From: Bacteroidota bacterium
GTDB lineage: Bacteria > Bacteroidota > Bacteroidia > Palsa-965
Direction: 5' to 3'
Length of the DNA: 51,456 nucleotides
NCBI GenBank assembly: GCA_006218065.1
Contig: VBWE01000024.1
Coordinates: 20,656 to 72,111, forward strand
Part shown: positions 7,533-21,778 of the stretch, piece by piece
Position numbering within the stretch: position 1 is the first letter of the stretch
Layout: each line of letters starts with the position of its first letter
Notes under the pieces: model-generated
Told to the model about the DNA's origin: nothing
What the model saw: the letters and a program-made list of their open reading frames with translations, nothing else
Databases searched by the model: none
Position numbers and translations under genes: made by a program

Positions 7533-7603
7533 ACGGGCATAGTTCAATGGTAGAATAGCGGTCTCCAAAACCGTTGATCTAGGTTCGAATCCTGGTGCCC
7601 GTG
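7533..7603 (+). tRNA. tRNA-Trp (anticodon CCA)
   Basis: Acceptor arms ACGGGCA and TGCCCGT, anticodon stem GCGGT/ACCGT (one G-U pair), loop CTCCAAA (CCA at 7565-7567), T-arm GGTTCGAATCC and discriminator G. The position between tuf and secE is conserved widely in bacteria. Confidence 0.95.
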
Positions 7604-7654
7604 CAAATCTGCCGAAGTAAAACGCAGAAAGGAAAATAAAGAAAGCTGCAAGCC

Positions 7655-7843
7655 ATGAATAAGATCAAAGCATATTTCGAAGAGGTCAGCAACGAACTGC
7701 TGAACAAAGTAACATGGCCCACCTGGAGTGAATTGCAGGAAAGCGCAATCATTGTTATGGTTGCATCCATTATCATCGCGCTGGTTGTCGGTGCAATGGA
7801 TTTCGGCTTCAACAAATTGATGGGACTGATTTACAGCCTGTGA
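7655..7843 (+). CDS. secE: Preprotein translocase subunit SecE
   Basis: The essential small subunit of the SecYEG channel. At 62 residues it is the minimal form, with one membrane-spanning helix. The amphipathic N-terminus is the family signature (YFEEVSNELLNKVTWPTWSE, with the conserved KVTWPT), and a single transmembrane helix spans about residues 30-50 (IIVMVASIIIALVVGAM). The start is ATG 7655, after tRNA-Trp. nusG follows 78 bp downstream, the classic secE-nusG pair. Confidence 0.95.
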   Translation: MNKIKAYFEEVSNELLNKVTWPTWSELQESAIIVMVASIIIALVVGAMDFGFNKLMGLIYSL

Positions 7844-7921
7844 TCCCGCCCCGCATACCAGGGAAACGCAGGCAGTTAATAAGCACAGTTAGGAAATCAC
7901 GAACATAAGCATCGCCGACCA

Positions 7922-8485
7922 ATGAGCGAAGTCAACACGAAGGATTCACAGGTAAAGAAGTGGTACGTATTGCGCGTAGTGAACGGCAAGGAGAAGAAGA
8001 TCAAGCAATACATCGAATCGGAGATTACCCGTCTCGGAATGCAGGACTATGTTTCACAGGTCCTGATCCCGATGGAAAAAGTAATCCAGATCCGCAACGG
8101 GAAAAAAGTAAGCAAAGAGCGTAATATTTTCCCCGGCTACATTATGCTTGAAGGAGTGCTTACGGGAGAAATCCCGCACGTGATTAAAAACATTACCGGC
8201 GTGATCGGTTTCCTCGGCTCGAAGAGCGGGGAAGCAGTTCCGCTTCGCCTGGCCGAAGTAAATCGTATCCTCGGCAAGGTTGACGAAATGGCCAGCGCGG
8301 AAGAAACCATGCTGAACACGTTCGTCGTGGGCGAAACCGTCAAAGTAATCGACGGTCCGTTCAATACATTCAGCGGCGTGATCGAAGAGATCAACGAAGA
8401 CAAGAAGAAGTTGAAAGTGATGGTGAAAATCTTCGGCCGCAAAACTCCGCTCGAGCTCAACTACATGCAGGTTGAGAAAGAGTAA
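7922..8485 (+). CDS. nusG: Transcription termination/antitermination factor NusG
   Basis: An RNA polymerase-associated factor that suppresses pausing and couples to Rho or ribosomes. It has 187 residues. The NGN domain (about 12-110) starts KKWYVLRVVNGKEKKIKQYI and includes NIFPGYIMLE. A KOW domain at about 130-187 carries VKVIDGPFNTFSGVIEEIN. The start ATG 7922 gives a short acidic leader before the NGN domain. It sits directly upstream of rplK, as in most bacteria. Confidence 0.97.
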   Translation: MSEVNTKDSQVKKWYVLRVVNGKEKKIKQYIESEITRLGMQDYVSQVLIPMEKVIQIRNGKKVSKERNIFPGYIMLEGVLTGEIPHVIKNITGVIGFLGSKSGEAVPLRLAEVNRILGKVDEMASAEETMLNTFVVGETVKVIDGPFNTFSGVIEEINEDKKKLKVMVKIFGRKTPLELNYMQVEKE

Positions 8486-8549
8486 TTCAATTGCTGTTAC
8501 GCGCTTCCATCATAACAGAACAAAAATCAGAATTCAAGAAAACTGAACA

Positions 8550-8996
8550 ATGGCAAAAGAAGTAAGTGCACTGATCAAGCTCCAGATTAAGGGTGGCGCT
8601 GCCAACCCTTCACCTCCTATCGGTCCCGCACTGGGCGCCAAGGGCGTGAACATCATGGAGTTTTGCAAGCAGTTCAATGCCAGGACCCAGGAAAAAGCAG
8701 GAAAAGTTCTGCCGGTAATCATCACGGTTTATACTGATAAATCATTTGAATTTATCATTAAACAGCCGCCGGTTGCCGCACAGATCTTAGAAGCGGCAAA
8801 GATCCAGGGCGGATCGGGCGAATCGAACCGGAAAAAAGCCGGCTCCATAACCTGGGAACAGGTGCGCCAGATCGCCGAGGCGAAAATGCCCGACCTCAAC
8901 TGCTTTACCATTGAGTCGGCCATGAGCATGGTTGCAGGTACTGCCCGCAGCATGGGTGTCAGCGTAAGCGGTAACAGCCCGCTGGCTGCAAAATAA
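8550..8996 (+). CDS. rplK: 50S ribosomal protein uL11
   Basis: Forms the GTPase-associated centre with 23S rRNA and the L10-L12 stalk. It has 148 residues. Conserved motifs are [19 protein letters not shown] (N-terminal domain, thiostrepton region) and GTARSMGV near the C-terminus. The start is ATG 8550, 64 bp after nusG. It is the first gene of the L11-L1-L10-L12 string. Confidence 0.98.
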   Translation: MAKEVSALIKLQIKGGAANPSPPIGPALGAKGVNIMEFCKQFNARTQEKAGKVLPVIITVYTDKSFEFIIKQPPVAAQILEAAKIQGGSGESNRKKAGSITWEQVRQIAEAKMPDLNCFTIESAMSMVAGTARSMGVSVSGNSPLAAK

Positions 8997-9063
8997 AAAG
9001 TAAACCCGATGGAGTCGGCGGATGAAACAGGCCGCGACGTTTGCACATCACAAAACCAAATCA

Positions 9064-9759
9064 ATGGCCAAACTGACCAAAAAACGCAAGGCGGCGTTGG
9101 GCAAATACGACCCGGCAAAAGCCTACGCACTCGCTGATGCAGCGAAAATTATCAAGGAAATTTCCACTACAAAGTTCGACTCTTCCGTCGATCTGAGCAT
9201 CCGCCTGGGTGTTGACCCCCGCAAAGCCAACCAGATGGTGCGCGGAACGGTTACCCTGCCTCACGGCACAGGTAAAACGCTGCGTGTACTGGTGATCTGC
9301 ACTCCCGATAAAGAAGCCGAGGCAAAAGCTGCCGGGGCTGATTTTGTAGGAGGGGATGATTTCGTACAGAAGATCAAAGAAGGCTGGACTGACGTGGATG
9401 TAATCATCACCACACCCAGTATGATGGGAAAAGTTGGTGCACTCGGTAAAGTACTCGGTCCCCGCGGCCTGATGCCGAACCCGAAAACGGGAACGGTTAC
9501 CATGGAAGTGGGCAAAGCCGTTACTGCGGCAAAAGGCGGCAAAGTCGATTTCAAAGTCGATAAAGCCGGCATTATCCATACTTCGGTTGGAAAAGCCTCT
9601 TTTGATGCGCAGAAAATTGCAGAGAACGCCAACGAAATCCTGCAGATGATTATCAAGCTGAAACCGGCTTCGGCGAAAGGCATGTACCTCGAAAGCGTAT
9701 TCATCTCGAGTACCATGAGCCCAAGCGTACAAATCGAAACCAAAACGCTTGCATCATAA
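9064..9759 (+). CDS. rplA: 50S ribosomal protein uL1
   Basis: A component of the mobile L1 stalk involved in release of deacylated tRNA, and in many bacteria the translational repressor of its own operon. From ATG 9064 it has 231 residues, the usual family length, and starts [10 protein letters not shown]. The frame extends to 9022, but the extra 14 residues do not fit the family. The conserved motif [14 protein letters not shown] is present. It lies 67 bp after rplK. Confidence 0.97.
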   Translation: MAKLTKKRKAALGKYDPAKAYALADAAKIIKEISTTKFDSSVDLSIRLGVDPRKANQMVRGTVTLPHGTGKTLRVLVICTPDKEAEAKAAGADFVGGDDFVQKIKEGWTDVDVIITTPSMMGKVGALGKVLGPRGLMPNPKTGTVTMEVGKAVTAAKGGKVDFKVDKAGIIHTSVGKASFDAQKIAENANEILQMIIKLKPASAKGMYLESVFISSTMSPSVQIETKTLAS

Positions 9760-9788
9760 GCTCACGCAGCTTGTAATAAGTGAATGGT

Positions 9789-10313
9789 ATGAAAAAAGAA
9801 GAAAAAACAGCGATCATTAACGACCTGGCCGAGCGCCTGAATGCCAACAAGCATTTCTATCTCGCCGACACAGCCGAACTCCCGTCCGACAAGACGAGCA
9901 GCCTTCGCCGCATGTGTCACGAGCGGAAAATCAAAATGTTGGTGGTGAAAAACACCCTGCTCCGCAAAGCCATGGAACGCACGAACGACGAAGGCTTCAA
10001 GCCGATGTACGACGTGCTCAGCGGTCCGATTTCAATTCTTTTCTGCGAAACAGCCAGCGAGCCCGCAAAGCTCATCAAGGCTTTCCGCACCAAGGAAAAG
10101 AAACCGATCCTGAAAGCTGCCTATGTAGAGGAAAGTGTATATATCGGCGATGACCAGCTGGATACGCTCGCTTCGATCAAATCGAAGAACGAGATCATTG
10201 GCGACATCATCGGCATGCTCCAGTCTCCTGCGAAAAATGTCATCTCTGCTCTCCAGAGCAGCGGCGGCAAAATCGCCGGCGTGGTGAAAACACTCTCCGA
10301 ACGTCCCGAATAA
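9789..10313 (+). CDS. rplJ: 50S ribosomal protein uL10
   Basis: The stalk base protein that anchors L12 dimers to 23S rRNA. From ATG 9789 it has 174 residues and begins MKKEEKTAIINDLAERL. A GTG at 9780 would add three residues and is less likely. The conserved stretch VVKNTLLRKAME is present at about 53-64, and the C-terminal helix that binds L12 is seen at about 140-170. The gap to rplA is only 29 bp, so there is no room for the long L10 leader known from E. coli. Confidence 0.97.
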   Translation: MKKEEKTAIINDLAERLNANKHFYLADTAELPSDKTSSLRRMCHERKIKMLVVKNTLLRKAMERTNDEGFKPMYDVLSGPISILFCETASEPAKLIKAFRTKEKKPILKAAYVEESVYIGDDQLDTLASIKSKNEIIGDIIGMLQSPAKNVISALQSSGGKIAGVVKTLSERPE

Positions 10314-10379
10314 GGATGCTCATTACTGAAAAAAACACAAATCAATTCACTCAAGTCTAATTCTCAAAAACCAAATAAA

Positions 10380-10754
10380 ATGGCTGATATCAAAGCTATC
10401 GCTGAAACCCTCGTTAACCTGACGGTTAAAGAAGTGAACGAACTTGCAAAAGTTCTGAAAGATGAATACGGAATCGAGCCTGCAGCTGCTGCTGTAGCTG
10501 TAGCTGCCGTCGGTGGCGGCGGTGCCGCTGCTGCTGCTGAGAAAACGTCGTTCGACGTGATCCTCAAGTCGGGCGGTGCAAACAAACTTGCCGTAGTGAA
10601 ACTCGTGAAAGACCTCACCGGTCTTGGCCTGAAAGAAGCGAAAGACCTGGTTGACCAGGCTCCGAAGCCGCTCAAAGAAGGCGTAGACAAAGCTACTGCG
10701 GAAGATCTGAAGAAGCAGCTTGCGGACGCAGGCGCTGAAGTGGAGGTTAAGTAA
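10380..10754 (+). CDS. rplL: 50S ribosomal protein bL12 (L7/L12)
   Basis: The multicopy stalk protein that recruits translational GTPases. It has 124 residues in three parts: an N-terminal dimerization helix pair ([19 protein letters not shown]), an Ala/Gly-rich hinge (about 36-58) and the C-terminal factor-binding domain ([18 protein letters not shown], then [19 protein letters not shown]). The start is ATG 10380. The gene is followed by a long hairpin before rpoB. Confidence 0.98.
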   Translation: MADIKAIAETLVNLTVKEVNELAKVLKDEYGIEPAAAAVAVAAVGGGGAAAAAEKTSFDVILKSGGANKLAVVKLVKDLTGLGLKEAKDLVDQAPKPLKEGVDKATAEDLKKQLADAGAEVEVK

Positions 10755-10785
10755 TCTCTGCTTACGGCCTGCTCCGTGCGGGAAT

Positions 10786-10829
10786 AGACCTACATCCCGT
10801 CCCGATGCAATCGGGACGGGATTAGGTCT
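10786..10829 (+). terminator. Long hairpin in the rplL-rpoB spacer (probable attenuator/processing site)
   Basis: A nearly perfect stem of about 20 bp closes on a GCA triloop. The inner 12 bp (10795-10806 with 10810-10821) are perfect; the outer part (10786-10794 with 10822-10829) is perfect apart from one bulged C at 10793. No run of T follows directly. In E. coli the same spacer carries a partial terminator and an RNase III site that lower rpoBC relative to ribosomal protein mRNA. A like role is inferred here. Confidence 0.75.
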
Positions 10830-10880
10830 GATCCCATTTGTTGTTTACAGTTCTTTTATTTCACCATAATACCTAAGGCC

Positions 10881-14693
<3,813 letters not shown>

Positions 14694-14737
14694 ACTGGGT
14701 TACTAACGGAATCAATCGACCATCAAACAACTGAACT

Positions 14738-17700
14738 ATGTCTTTCAGGAAAGATGTCAAAATAAAGAGTAACTTCTCGAAGATCACGATCAGCCTGGCT
14801 TCCCCGGAATCCATTCTTGAACGTTCGAGCGGAGAAGTGCTCAAACCGGAAACCATTAACTACCGTACTTACAAGCCCGAACGTGACGGCCTGTTCTGCG
14901 AACGTATTTTCGGACCGGTAAAAGATTGGGAATGCCACTGCGGCAAGTACAAGCGGATCCGCTATAAAGGAATCGTTTGCGACCGTTGCGGTGTGGAAGT
15001 GACGGAGAAAAAGGTACGCCGCGAGCGCATGGGTCATATTACGCTGACCGTGCCCGTTGCGCATATCTGGTACTTCCGTTCGCTCCCGAACAAAATCGGT
15101 TACCTGCTGGGACTGCCCACCAAGAAGCTCGACATGATTATCTACTACGAACGTTACGTGGTAATCAATGCCGGTGTGATGGGCAAAGAAGGCATCCAGT
15201 ACATGGATTTCCTGACGGAAGAACAGTACCTCGAAATCCTCGAGAAGCTGCCGAAAGAAAACCAGTACCTGGACGACGTCGATCCCAACAAATTTGTTGC
15301 ACGCATGGGCGCGGATGCGCTTATGATGCTGCTGGCCGGCATCAACCTCGACGAACTTTCGTACGAGCTGCGCCACAAGGCCAGCACCGAAACCTCGCAG
15401 CAGCGTAAGAACGAAGCGCTCAAGCGCCTGCAGGTGGTAGAAGCTTTCCGTCATGCAAACAAAGTGGTGGAAAACCGTCCGCAGTGGATGGTGATCAAAG
15501 TGGTTCCGGTGATTCCGCCCGAACTGCGCCCGCTTGTGCCACTGGACGGCGGACGTTTCGCGACATCGGATCTGAACGATTTGTATCGCCGCGTGATCAT
15601 CCGCAACAACCGTCTCAAACGCCTCATCGAGATCAAAGCGCCTGATGTGATTCTCCGTAACGAGAAACGCATGCTCCAGGAAGCCGTTGACTCGCTGTTC
15701 GACAATTCACGCAAATCGAACGCGGTGAAAACCGAATCGAACCGTGCGCTGAAATCGCTGTCCGACTCGCTGAAAGGCAAACAGGGCCGCTTCCGTCAGA
15801 ACCTGCTCGGTAAACGTGTCGACTATTCCGCACGTTCGGTTATCGTCGTAGGACCTGAATTGAAACTGCACGAGTGCGGTTTGCCGAAAGAAATGGCTGC
15901 CGAACTGTTCAAACCGTTTATCATCCGCAAACTCATCGAGCGGGGAATCGTGAAAACGGTGAAGAGCGCGAAAAAAATCGTTGACCGTAAAGACGCCGTG
16001 ATCTGGGATATCCTCGAGAACGTACTGAAAGGTCACCCGGTTCTGCTCAACCGTGCCCCCACGCTGCACCGCCTCGGTATCCAGTCCTTCCAGCCCAAGC
16101 TGATCGAAGGAAAAGCGATTCAGCTGCACCCGCTCGTATGTACGGCCTTCAACGCTGACTTCGACGGTGACCAGATGGCGGTACACGTACCGCTCGGCAA
16201 TGCGGCCATCCTCGAAGCCCAACTGCTCATGCTTGCTGCACACAATATCCTGAACCCTGCAAACGGATTCCCGATCGCGGTTCCGTCGCAGGACATGGTA
16301 CTTGGTCTGTACTACATGACCAAAGGCCGCAAGAGCGACAAGACGCTGAAAGTAAAAGGCGAAGGCCTCACGTTCTACAACGCGGAAGAAGCGATCATCG
16401 CTTACAACGAAGCCCGTGTCGACCTCAACGCTTTTGTTAAAGTACGCGTCAACAACCACCGGGATGAAGACGGCATGCTCGGACCGAAAGTGATTGAAAC
16501 CACGCTCGGCCGCATCCTGCTCAACCAGGTTGTTCCGAAACAGGTCGGTTACATCAACGAACTCCTCACCAAGAAATCGCTCCGCGATATCATCGGTATG
16601 GTGCTCAAGGAAACGAACATGGCTACGGCTTCGCGTTTCCTCGACGACATCAAGGAACTCGGGTTCAAGATGGCCTTCCGCGGCGGTCTTTCCTTCAACC
16701 TCGGCGATATCATCGTTCCGGAAGAAAAGGAAAAGATGATTGCCGAAGCACACGGACAGGTGGAAGAGGTAATGTCCAACTACAACATGGGCTTTATCAC
16801 GAACAACGAACGTTACAACCAGGTTATCGATATCTGGACGCATACGAACTCGCGCATCACCAAGAAGGTACTCGACCAGCTTGCATCGGACCGCCAGGGC
16901 TTCAACCCGGTGTACATGATGCTTGACTCGGGCGCCCGCGGTTCGAAAGAACAGATCAAGCAGCTCGGCGGTATGCGCGGTCTTATGGCCAAGCCTTCGA
17001 AGGCAGGTGCCAGCGACGGCGGTATCATCGAGAACCCGGTTATCTCGAACTTCAAAGAAGGTCTGTCCATTCTTGAATACTTCATCTCCACGCACGGCGC
17101 CCGTAAAGGTCTTGCGGATACGGCCCTGAAAACGGCCGATGCCGGTTACCTCACACGCCGCCTGGTTGACGTTGCACAGGACGTGGTCATCAACCTGCAG
17201 GACTGCGGAACACTCCGCGGACTGATTGCTACGGCGCTCAAGAAAAACGAAGAAATCGTGGAGCCGCTGTACGACCGTATTCTCGGCCGCACGTCGGTAC
17301 ATGATATTTTTGATCCGCAGACAGGCGACCTTATCGCTACTTCCGGTGAAGAGATCACGGAAGAAGTCGGTCAGCGCGTCGCAGCTTCTGCGATCGAATC
17401 GGTGGAAATCCGTTCGGTGCTTACCTGCGAATCGAAGAGCGGTGTTTGCGCGAAATGTTACGGACGTAACCTCGCGACAGGCCGCATGGTTCAGATCGGT
17501 GAAGCGGTGGGTGTTATCGCCGCACAGTCGATCGGTGAACCGGGTACACAGCTCACGCTCCGTACCTTCCACGTAGGTGGTACGGCTTCGAACATCGCTG
17601 CAGCTTCCAAACTCGAAGCGCGTTACGACGGTATCGTGGAGATCGAAGAACTCCGCACCGTTAAGCGTAAGACACAGGAAGGTTCGATGGTAGACGTTGT

Positions 17701-19033
17701 TATTTCACGTTCGGCAGAACTTCGCCTGGTGGATGCCAATACGCGCATCGTGGTCGCTACCGGTAATATTCCTTACGGTTCACAGCTTTATGTGAAGAAC
17801 GGGGAAGCGGTGAAAAAAGGCCAGATGATCTGCGACTGGGATCCGTACAACGCCGTTATCGTATCGGAATTCGCCGGTAAGATCGCTTACGAACATATCG
17901 AAGAAGGTGTAACCTTCCGCGAAGAATCGGACGAACAGACCGGCTTCAAGGAAAAAGTGATCACCGAATCGAAAGATAAAACCAAGAACCCGTCTATCCG
18001 TATCATGAGCGGTGATGAGATACTGAAAACGTATAACATCCCGGTCGGCGCCCACGTTGTGGTAAACGACAGCTCGAAGATCGAAGGCGGCCAGATCCTT
18101 GTAAAAATTCCGCGTTCGCTCGGTAAAACGGGCGACATCACCGGCGGTCTGCCGCGTGTTACGGAGCTTTTCGAAGCGCGTAACCCGAGCAACCCGGCCG
18201 TTGTTTCCGAGATCGACGGTATCGTGTCCTTCGGTAAGATCAAGCGCGGTAACCGCGAACTGATCATCGAATCACGTATCGGCGAGCGTAAAACGTACCT
18301 CGTTCCGCTGTCGAAGCATATCCTCGTGCAGGAGAACGACTTTATCCGCGCAGGTGAAGCCCTGTCCGACGGTTCGATCAGTCCCGGCGATATCCTCGCC
18401 ATCAAAGGACCGACAGCCGTGCAGGAATATCTTGTGAACGAAGTACAGGAAGTATATCGTTTGCAGGGTGTGAAAATCAACGACAAGCATTTTGAAGTGA
18501 TCGTCCGCCAGATGATGCGCAAAGTGGATATCGTTGATCCGGGCGACACGATGTTCCTCGAATTGCAGATCGTGAACAAAGCGGATTTTATGGAAGAGAA
18601 CGATCGCCTCTACAGCAAGAAAGTTGTGCTGGATCCGGGCGATTCGCCGAACCTGAAATCGGGACAGATCATCAACGCACGCAAACTGCGCGATGAGAAT
18701 TCTGCGCTCAAGCGTAAGGACCAGAAATTAGTTGAAGCGCGCGATGCAGTTCCGGCAACGTCTTCGCAGATTCTCCAGGGTATTACCCGTGCATCACTGC
18801 AGACAAACAGCTGGGTATCGGCTGCTTCGTTCCAGGAAACCACGAAAGTACTTAACGAGGCTGCGGTGAACGGCAAGCAGGATACGCTGCTCGGCCTGAA
18901 GGAAAACGTGATCGTCGGTCACCTGATCCCCGCAGGAACCGGTATGCGCGACTACGAAAAACTGGTGGTCGGTTCGAAAGACGAATACGAAAAACTCATG
19001 GCTGCGAAAAAAGAAGCCATGGAAGAAGTTTAA
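14738..19033 (+). CDS. rpoC: DNA-directed RNA polymerase subunit beta'
   Basis: The catalytic core subunit of RNA polymerase, 1431 residues. The N-terminal zinc site is intact (CHCGKYK, then CDRCG, about 66-88). The Mg-binding loop NADFDGD spans 472-478 with the three catalytic aspartates. A second zinc site is visible around 905-918 ([15 protein letters not shown]). The sequence ends in a Lys/Glu-rich tail. The start is ATG 14738, 44 bp after rpoB. A strong hairpin at 19091-19121 closes the unit. Confidence 0.98.
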   Translation: MSFRKDVKIKSNFSKITISLASPESILERSSGEVLKPETINYRTYKPERDGLFCERIFGPVKDWECHCGKYKRIRYKGIVCDRCGVEVTEKKVRRERMGHITLTVPVAHIWYFRSLPNKIGYLLGLPTKKLDMIIYYERYVVINAGVMGKEGIQYMDFLTEEQYLEILEKLPKENQYLDDVDPNKFVARMGADALMMLLAGINLDELSYELRHKASTETSQQRKNEALKRLQVVEAFRHANKVVENRPQWMVIKVVPVIPPELRPLVPLDGGRFATSDLNDLYRRVIIRNNRLKRLIEIKAPDVILRNEKRMLQEAVDSLFDNSRKSNAVKTESNRALKSLSDSLKGKQGRFRQNLLGKRVDYSARSVIVVGPELKLHECGLPKEMAAELFKPFIIRKLIERGIVKTVKSAKKIVDRKDAVIWDILENVLKGHPVLLNRAPTLHRLGIQSFQPKLIEGKAIQLHPLVCTAFNADFDGDQMAVHVPLGNAAILEAQLLMLAAHNILNPANGFPIAVPSQDMVLGLYYMTKGRKSDKTLKVKGEGLTFYNAEEAIIAYNEARVDLNAFVKVRVNNHRDEDGMLGPKVIETTLGRILLNQVVPKQVGYINELLTKKSLRDIIGMVLKETNMATASRFLDDIKELGFKMAFRGGLSFNLGDIIVPEEKEKMIAEAHGQVEEVMSNYNMGFITNNERYNQVIDIWTHTNSRITKKVLDQLASDRQGFNPVYMMLDSGARGSKEQIKQLGGMRGLMAKPSKAGASDGGIIENPVISNFKEGLSILEYFISTHGARKGLADTALKTADAGYLTRRLVDVAQDVVINLQDCGTLRGLIATALKKNEEIVEPLYDRILGRTSVHDIFDPQTGDLIATSGEEITEEVGQRVAASAIESVEIRSVLTCESKSGVCAKCYGRNLATGRMVQIGEAVGVIAAQSIGEPGTQLTLRTFHVGGTASNIAAASKLEARYDGIVEIEELRTVKRKTQEGSMVDVVISRSAELRLVDANTRIVVATGNIPYGSQLYVKNGEAVKKGQMICDWDPYNAVIVSEFAGKIAYEHIEEGVTFREESDEQTGFKEKVITESKDKTKNPSIRIMSGDEILKTYNIPVGAHVVVNDSSKIEGGQILVKIPRSLGKTGDITGGLPRVTELFEARNPSNPAVVSEIDGIVSFGKIKRGNRELIIESRIGERKTYLVPLSKHILVQENDFIRAGEALSDGSISPGDILAIKGPTAVQEYLVNEVQEVYRLQGVKINDKHFEVIVRQMMRKVDIVDPGDTMFLELQIVNKADFMEENDRLYSKKVVLDPGDSPNLKSGQIINARKLRDENSALKRKDQKLVEARDAVPATSSQILQGITRASLQTNSWVSAASFQETTKVLNEAAVNGKQDTLLGLKENVIVGHLIPAGTGMRDYEKLVVGSKDEYEKLMAAKKEAMEEV

Positions 19034-19090
19034 TTCGAATTACGAATCTGTACGAATTGATTCAGTTATTTCTGATACTTTCAGTTAAAC

Positions 19091-19121
19091 AGAGAAGCCG
19101 GCCCGCAAAGCCGGCTTCTCT
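19091..19121 (+). terminator. Terminator hairpin after rpoC
   Basis: A perfect 12-bp stem, AGAGAAGCCGGC at 19091-19102 with GCCGGCTTCTCT at 19110-19121, has a 7-nt loop. No T tract follows, but the stem is the end of the ribosomal protein/RNAP block and directly precedes a new promoter. Confidence 0.75.
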
Positions 19122-19123
19122 GC

Positions 19124-19154
19124 TTGACATAAGGCTTGAAATAAAGTACATTTG
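19124..19154 (+). promoter_or_regulatory. Promoter of the DUF2341/T9SS protein gene
   Basis: TTG at 19124-19126, a 20-bp spacer and TACATTTG at 19147-19154 match the Bacteroidota consensus. The ATG at 19182 lies 27 bp after the box, which excludes the TTG at 19152 as a start. Confidence 0.8.
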
Positions 19155-19181
19155 CAAAACACAAAACAATCTTCCCTCACC

Positions 19182-21635
19182 ATGAAAAAAATCTTTACTC
19201 TCATTTCGGGCACTGCGCTCTTTTCTGCGGCCCTGTATGCTCAGCCGGTCGGATGGACCTACGTGATGCCGGTTCAGATCACGAACAATACGTCGTCGCT
19301 GGTTACGGATTACCAGGCGAGTCTCACGATTAATACGCAGGCGCTGATCGGCGCCGGCCAGATGCTGGCTACCGGTGATGATATCCGTTTCGGAAAAGAA
19401 TGCAGCGGTACTACACTTTACAATTACTGGATCGAATCGGGAATCAATACGACCACGACGACCATCTGGGTGAAAGTAGATTCTATCCCGGCTTCGGGAT
19501 CGCGTACGTTTTACATGTATTACGGAAACAGTTCTGCAACAGCCGTATCGGCTGTACCGGGAACGTTTATCGGCCCGCATTCATCAACGGACAGCGTGGC
19601 TTCCGGCGGAGCCGGTGGAGCGACAAACTCGCAGCGCGGTTTCCGTTTTGCGCCGAACGTGGATATCCTGATGACGCATTTCGGAAAACGAGAGCCGAAC
19701 GGAACGACACGTTACGTAACGCTTTTTAATTTTTCCACGCAGGCTGTTATTGCCCAGCTCCAGGTCTCCGGTCCGGCTGCGCAGTATTCGTACGGCGCGC
19801 TGGCCAGCCCGGTATGGCTGACACAGGGTACACAATACGTGTGCGAACTGTACCAGGGTGCAAGCGACGGGTATTATTTCGGTACATCTTCACAGATCGG
19901 TCAGCATCTTACTTACCTGGATATGCGTTACTGTAACAGTTGCACGCAGAATACATTTCCCACCAATACGCTGAACAATTACCATTACGGTTATCCTGAT
20001 TTCTGGTACTTCTCGCGCAACATGGTTACACCCGCACCAACGGTCAGCTATCCTTCAACCGGTACTCCGCCGGTAATCGCACTCGGTGCAGATATCGCCG
20101 TTTGTTCGGGTTCATCCGCTTCCATCGGCGCGACAGCTACCGGCGGCTCCGGCAGTTTCACGTATTTGTGGACGCCTTCGGCAGGACTGAGCAGCGACAG
20201 CCTGGCTGTTGTAACGGCAACGCCTTCTGCAACCAGCACGTACGTACTGACGGTAACAGATAATATCAACTGCGGTACAAATGATGCGGATACCATTACA
20301 GTAACCGTGAACAGCCTGCCGGTGGTTGCACTTGGCAGTGATGCCGCATTCTGTGCCTCCACCATACTTGATGCGCAGAATGCCGGATCAACCTATCTCT
20401 GGAGCGACAGCAGCACAAGCCAGACATTAAACGTACTGGCATCCGGCACATACGATGTCGCGGTAACCGATGGCAATGGCTGTACAGGCAACGACACGAT
20501 TACTGTTACCATCAACCCGCTGCCGGCAGTGAACCTCGGCCAGGATGTGGTGCAGTGTGCAGGAACGGTGACATTTGACGCGCAGAATGCCGGCGCAACG
20601 TACCTGTGGAGCGACAGTACCACGGCACAAACGCTTATCACAGGTTCGGGCGGAACTTTTTATGTAACCGTAACGGATTCCAATGGCTGCTCGGCTGCCG
20701 ACACGGTAATGGCTACCATCAACCCGCTGCCCGCAGTGAACTTAGGCAACGATGCGTCATTCTGCGGAAGCACAGTACTGGATGCACAGAACGCAGGTGC
20801 AAACTTTGCATGGAATGATTCCACTACCGCGCAAACGCTCAATGTCAGTTTGTCGGGTGCATACTATGTAACAGTAACCGATGGTAACGGCTGTTCAGCC
20901 GCCGACACCATCAACGTAACGATCAATACATTCCCCACGGTAAATCTCGGCAGCGATATCGAACAGTGCGGAGGTACGGCAACGCTTGATGCACAGAACG
21001 CCGGTTCAACCTACCTGTGGAGCGACAGCAGTTCAGCACAGACACTCGTTGTTTCGGCTTCCGGCACGTATTACGTAATGGTAACCGACTCGAACGGATG
21101 CAGCGGTTCCGACTCTGTTCTCGTTACCATCAACACACCTCCGACGGTAACGGCAGCTATTCCGCAGTCAACGGTTTGTCTCGCTGACGCAGCCTTTACG
21201 CTGACCGGCGGATCACCGGCCGGCGGAACGTATTCAGGAACTGGTGTGAGCGGAGGCCAGTTCAATCCTTCGGTTGCAGGCACGGGTACTTTTACGATTA
21301 CGTACACCTATACCGATGGAAACAATTGTACGGCTTCGGCAACAGACCAGGTTGCAGTAAGCGCCTGTGTAGGAATCCAGGCACAGCATAACGACTGGAC
21401 GCTGAATGCGTACCCGAATCCTTTCGGCGACCAGCTTGATGTCGTGCTTGCCGGTTACCAGGGCAAGGCCAGTATCCGCCTGGTTGACATTACCGGCCGC
21501 GTAATCTATACGGGCACGATGATGAACGGAGAGAAGCATACCATCCCCGCAACGGAATTTCCTGCAGGATCTTACCTGCTGGAAGTACTCACGGATTCCG
21601 GTAAAACAGTTCGCCAGCTGATACACAGTAAATAA
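19182..21635 (+). CDS. Secreted modular protein: DUF2341 domain, Ig/PKD-like repeats, T9SS type A sorting domain
   Basis: 817 residues with a clear signal peptide (MKKIFTLISGTALFSAALYAQ). Residues about 25-140 match the DUF2341 pattern (MQITNNTSSLVTDYQASL early on; FYMYYGNSSA later), a presumed beta-sandwich found in surface proteins. A beta-rich region follows, then one divergent repeat and four tandem Ig-like repeats of 68-69 residues (379-652), each with DAQNAG, a Trp and a VTDxNGC motif. The last 80 or so residues form the T9SS C-terminal domain (AYPNPFGDQLDVV...DITGRVIYTG...FPAGSYLLEV), which targets cargo across the outer membrane. It is likely a cell-surface or matrix protein; its ligand is unknown. 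It has its own promoter and terminator. Confidence 0.88.
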   Translation: MKKIFTLISGTALFSAALYAQPVGWTYVMPVQITNNTSSLVTDYQASLTINTQALIGAGQMLATGDDIRFGKECSGTTLYNYWIESGINTTTTTIWVKVDSIPASGSRTFYMYYGNSSATAVSAVPGTFIGPHSSTDSVASGGAGGATNSQRGFRFAPNVDILMTHFGKREPNGTTRYVTLFNFSTQAVIAQLQVSGPAAQYSYGALASPVWLTQGTQYVCELYQGASDGYYFGTSSQIGQHLTYLDMRYCNSCTQNTFPTNTLNNYHYGYPDFWYFSRNMVTPAPTVSYPSTGTPPVIALGADIAVCSGSSASIGATATGGSGSFTYLWTPSAGLSSDSLAVVTATPSATSTYVLTVTDNINCGTNDADTITVTVNSLPVVALGSDAAFCASTILDAQNAGSTYLWSDSSTSQTLNVLASGTYDVAVTDGNGCTGNDTITVTINPLPAVNLGQDVVQCAGTVTFDAQNAGATYLWSDSTTAQTLITGSGGTFYVTVTDSNGCSAADTVMATINPLPAVNLGNDASFCGSTVLDAQNAGANFAWNDSTTAQTLNVSLSGAYYVTVTDGNGCSAADTINVTINTFPTVNLGSDIEQCGGTATLDAQNAGSTYLWSDSSSAQTLVVSASGTYYVMVTDSNGCSGSDSVLVTINTPPTVTAAIPQSTVCLADAAFTLTGGSPAGGTYSGTGVSGGQFNPSVAGTGTFTITYTYTDGNNCTASATDQVAVSACVGIQAQHNDWTLNAYPNPFGDQLDVVLAGYQGKASIRLVDITGRVIYTGTMMNGEKHTIPATEFPAGSYLLEVLTDSGKTVRQLIHSK
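20316..21137 (+). repeat. Four in-frame tandem repeats of 204-207 bp
   Basis: Units start at 20316, 20520, 20727 and 20931. Each encodes 68-69 residues beginning LPxVxLG and ending VTIN(P/T). Segments such as gatgcgcagaatgccgg and tggagcgacag recur almost unchanged, so units can recombine and copy number may vary. Confidence 0.85.
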
Positions 21636-21652
21636 TATTTTCCGAAAAAATT

Positions 21653-21689
21653 AAAACAGCTGCTCTCCTTCGGGGAGCGGCTGTTTTTT
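21653..21689 (+). terminator. Intrinsic terminator after the DUF2341/T9SS gene
   Basis: A stem of about 17 bp with two G-U pairs (AAAACAGCTGCTCTCC with GGGGAGCGGCTGTTTT) around a TTC loop, ending in six T at 21684-21689. Confidence 0.9.
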
Positions 21690-21767
21690 ATGTTTTCTAT
21701 TGCGCGTGGCAACTTTCATTAGTAAGAATTATGCCGGTTTTGCTTTATCTTTTCCACGCAGTTCGGA

Positions 21768-21775
21768 TACATTTG
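21768..21775 (+). promoter_or_regulatory. -7 promoter box immediately upstream of small-protein gene
   Basis: TACATTTG fits the -7 consensus and ends 3 nt before the ATG at 21779, so a transcript from it would be leaderless or nearly so. A TTTG at 21739-21742 is too far (25 bp) for a good -33 box, so confidence is limited. Confidence 0.45.
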
Positions 21776-21778
21776 ATT

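Noticed and set aside
15707-17572. A 621-codon open frame antisense to rpoC
   Set aside because: It lies wholly inside the conserved rpoC coding sequence on the other strand and has no family features; long antisense frames are common opposite codon-biased genes. The same applies to long frames antisense to rpoB, arg genes and patatin.
19152-19181. TTG start for the DUF2341 protein
   Set aside because: The TTG lies inside the promoter -7 box; the ATG at 19182 starts a standard signal peptide.
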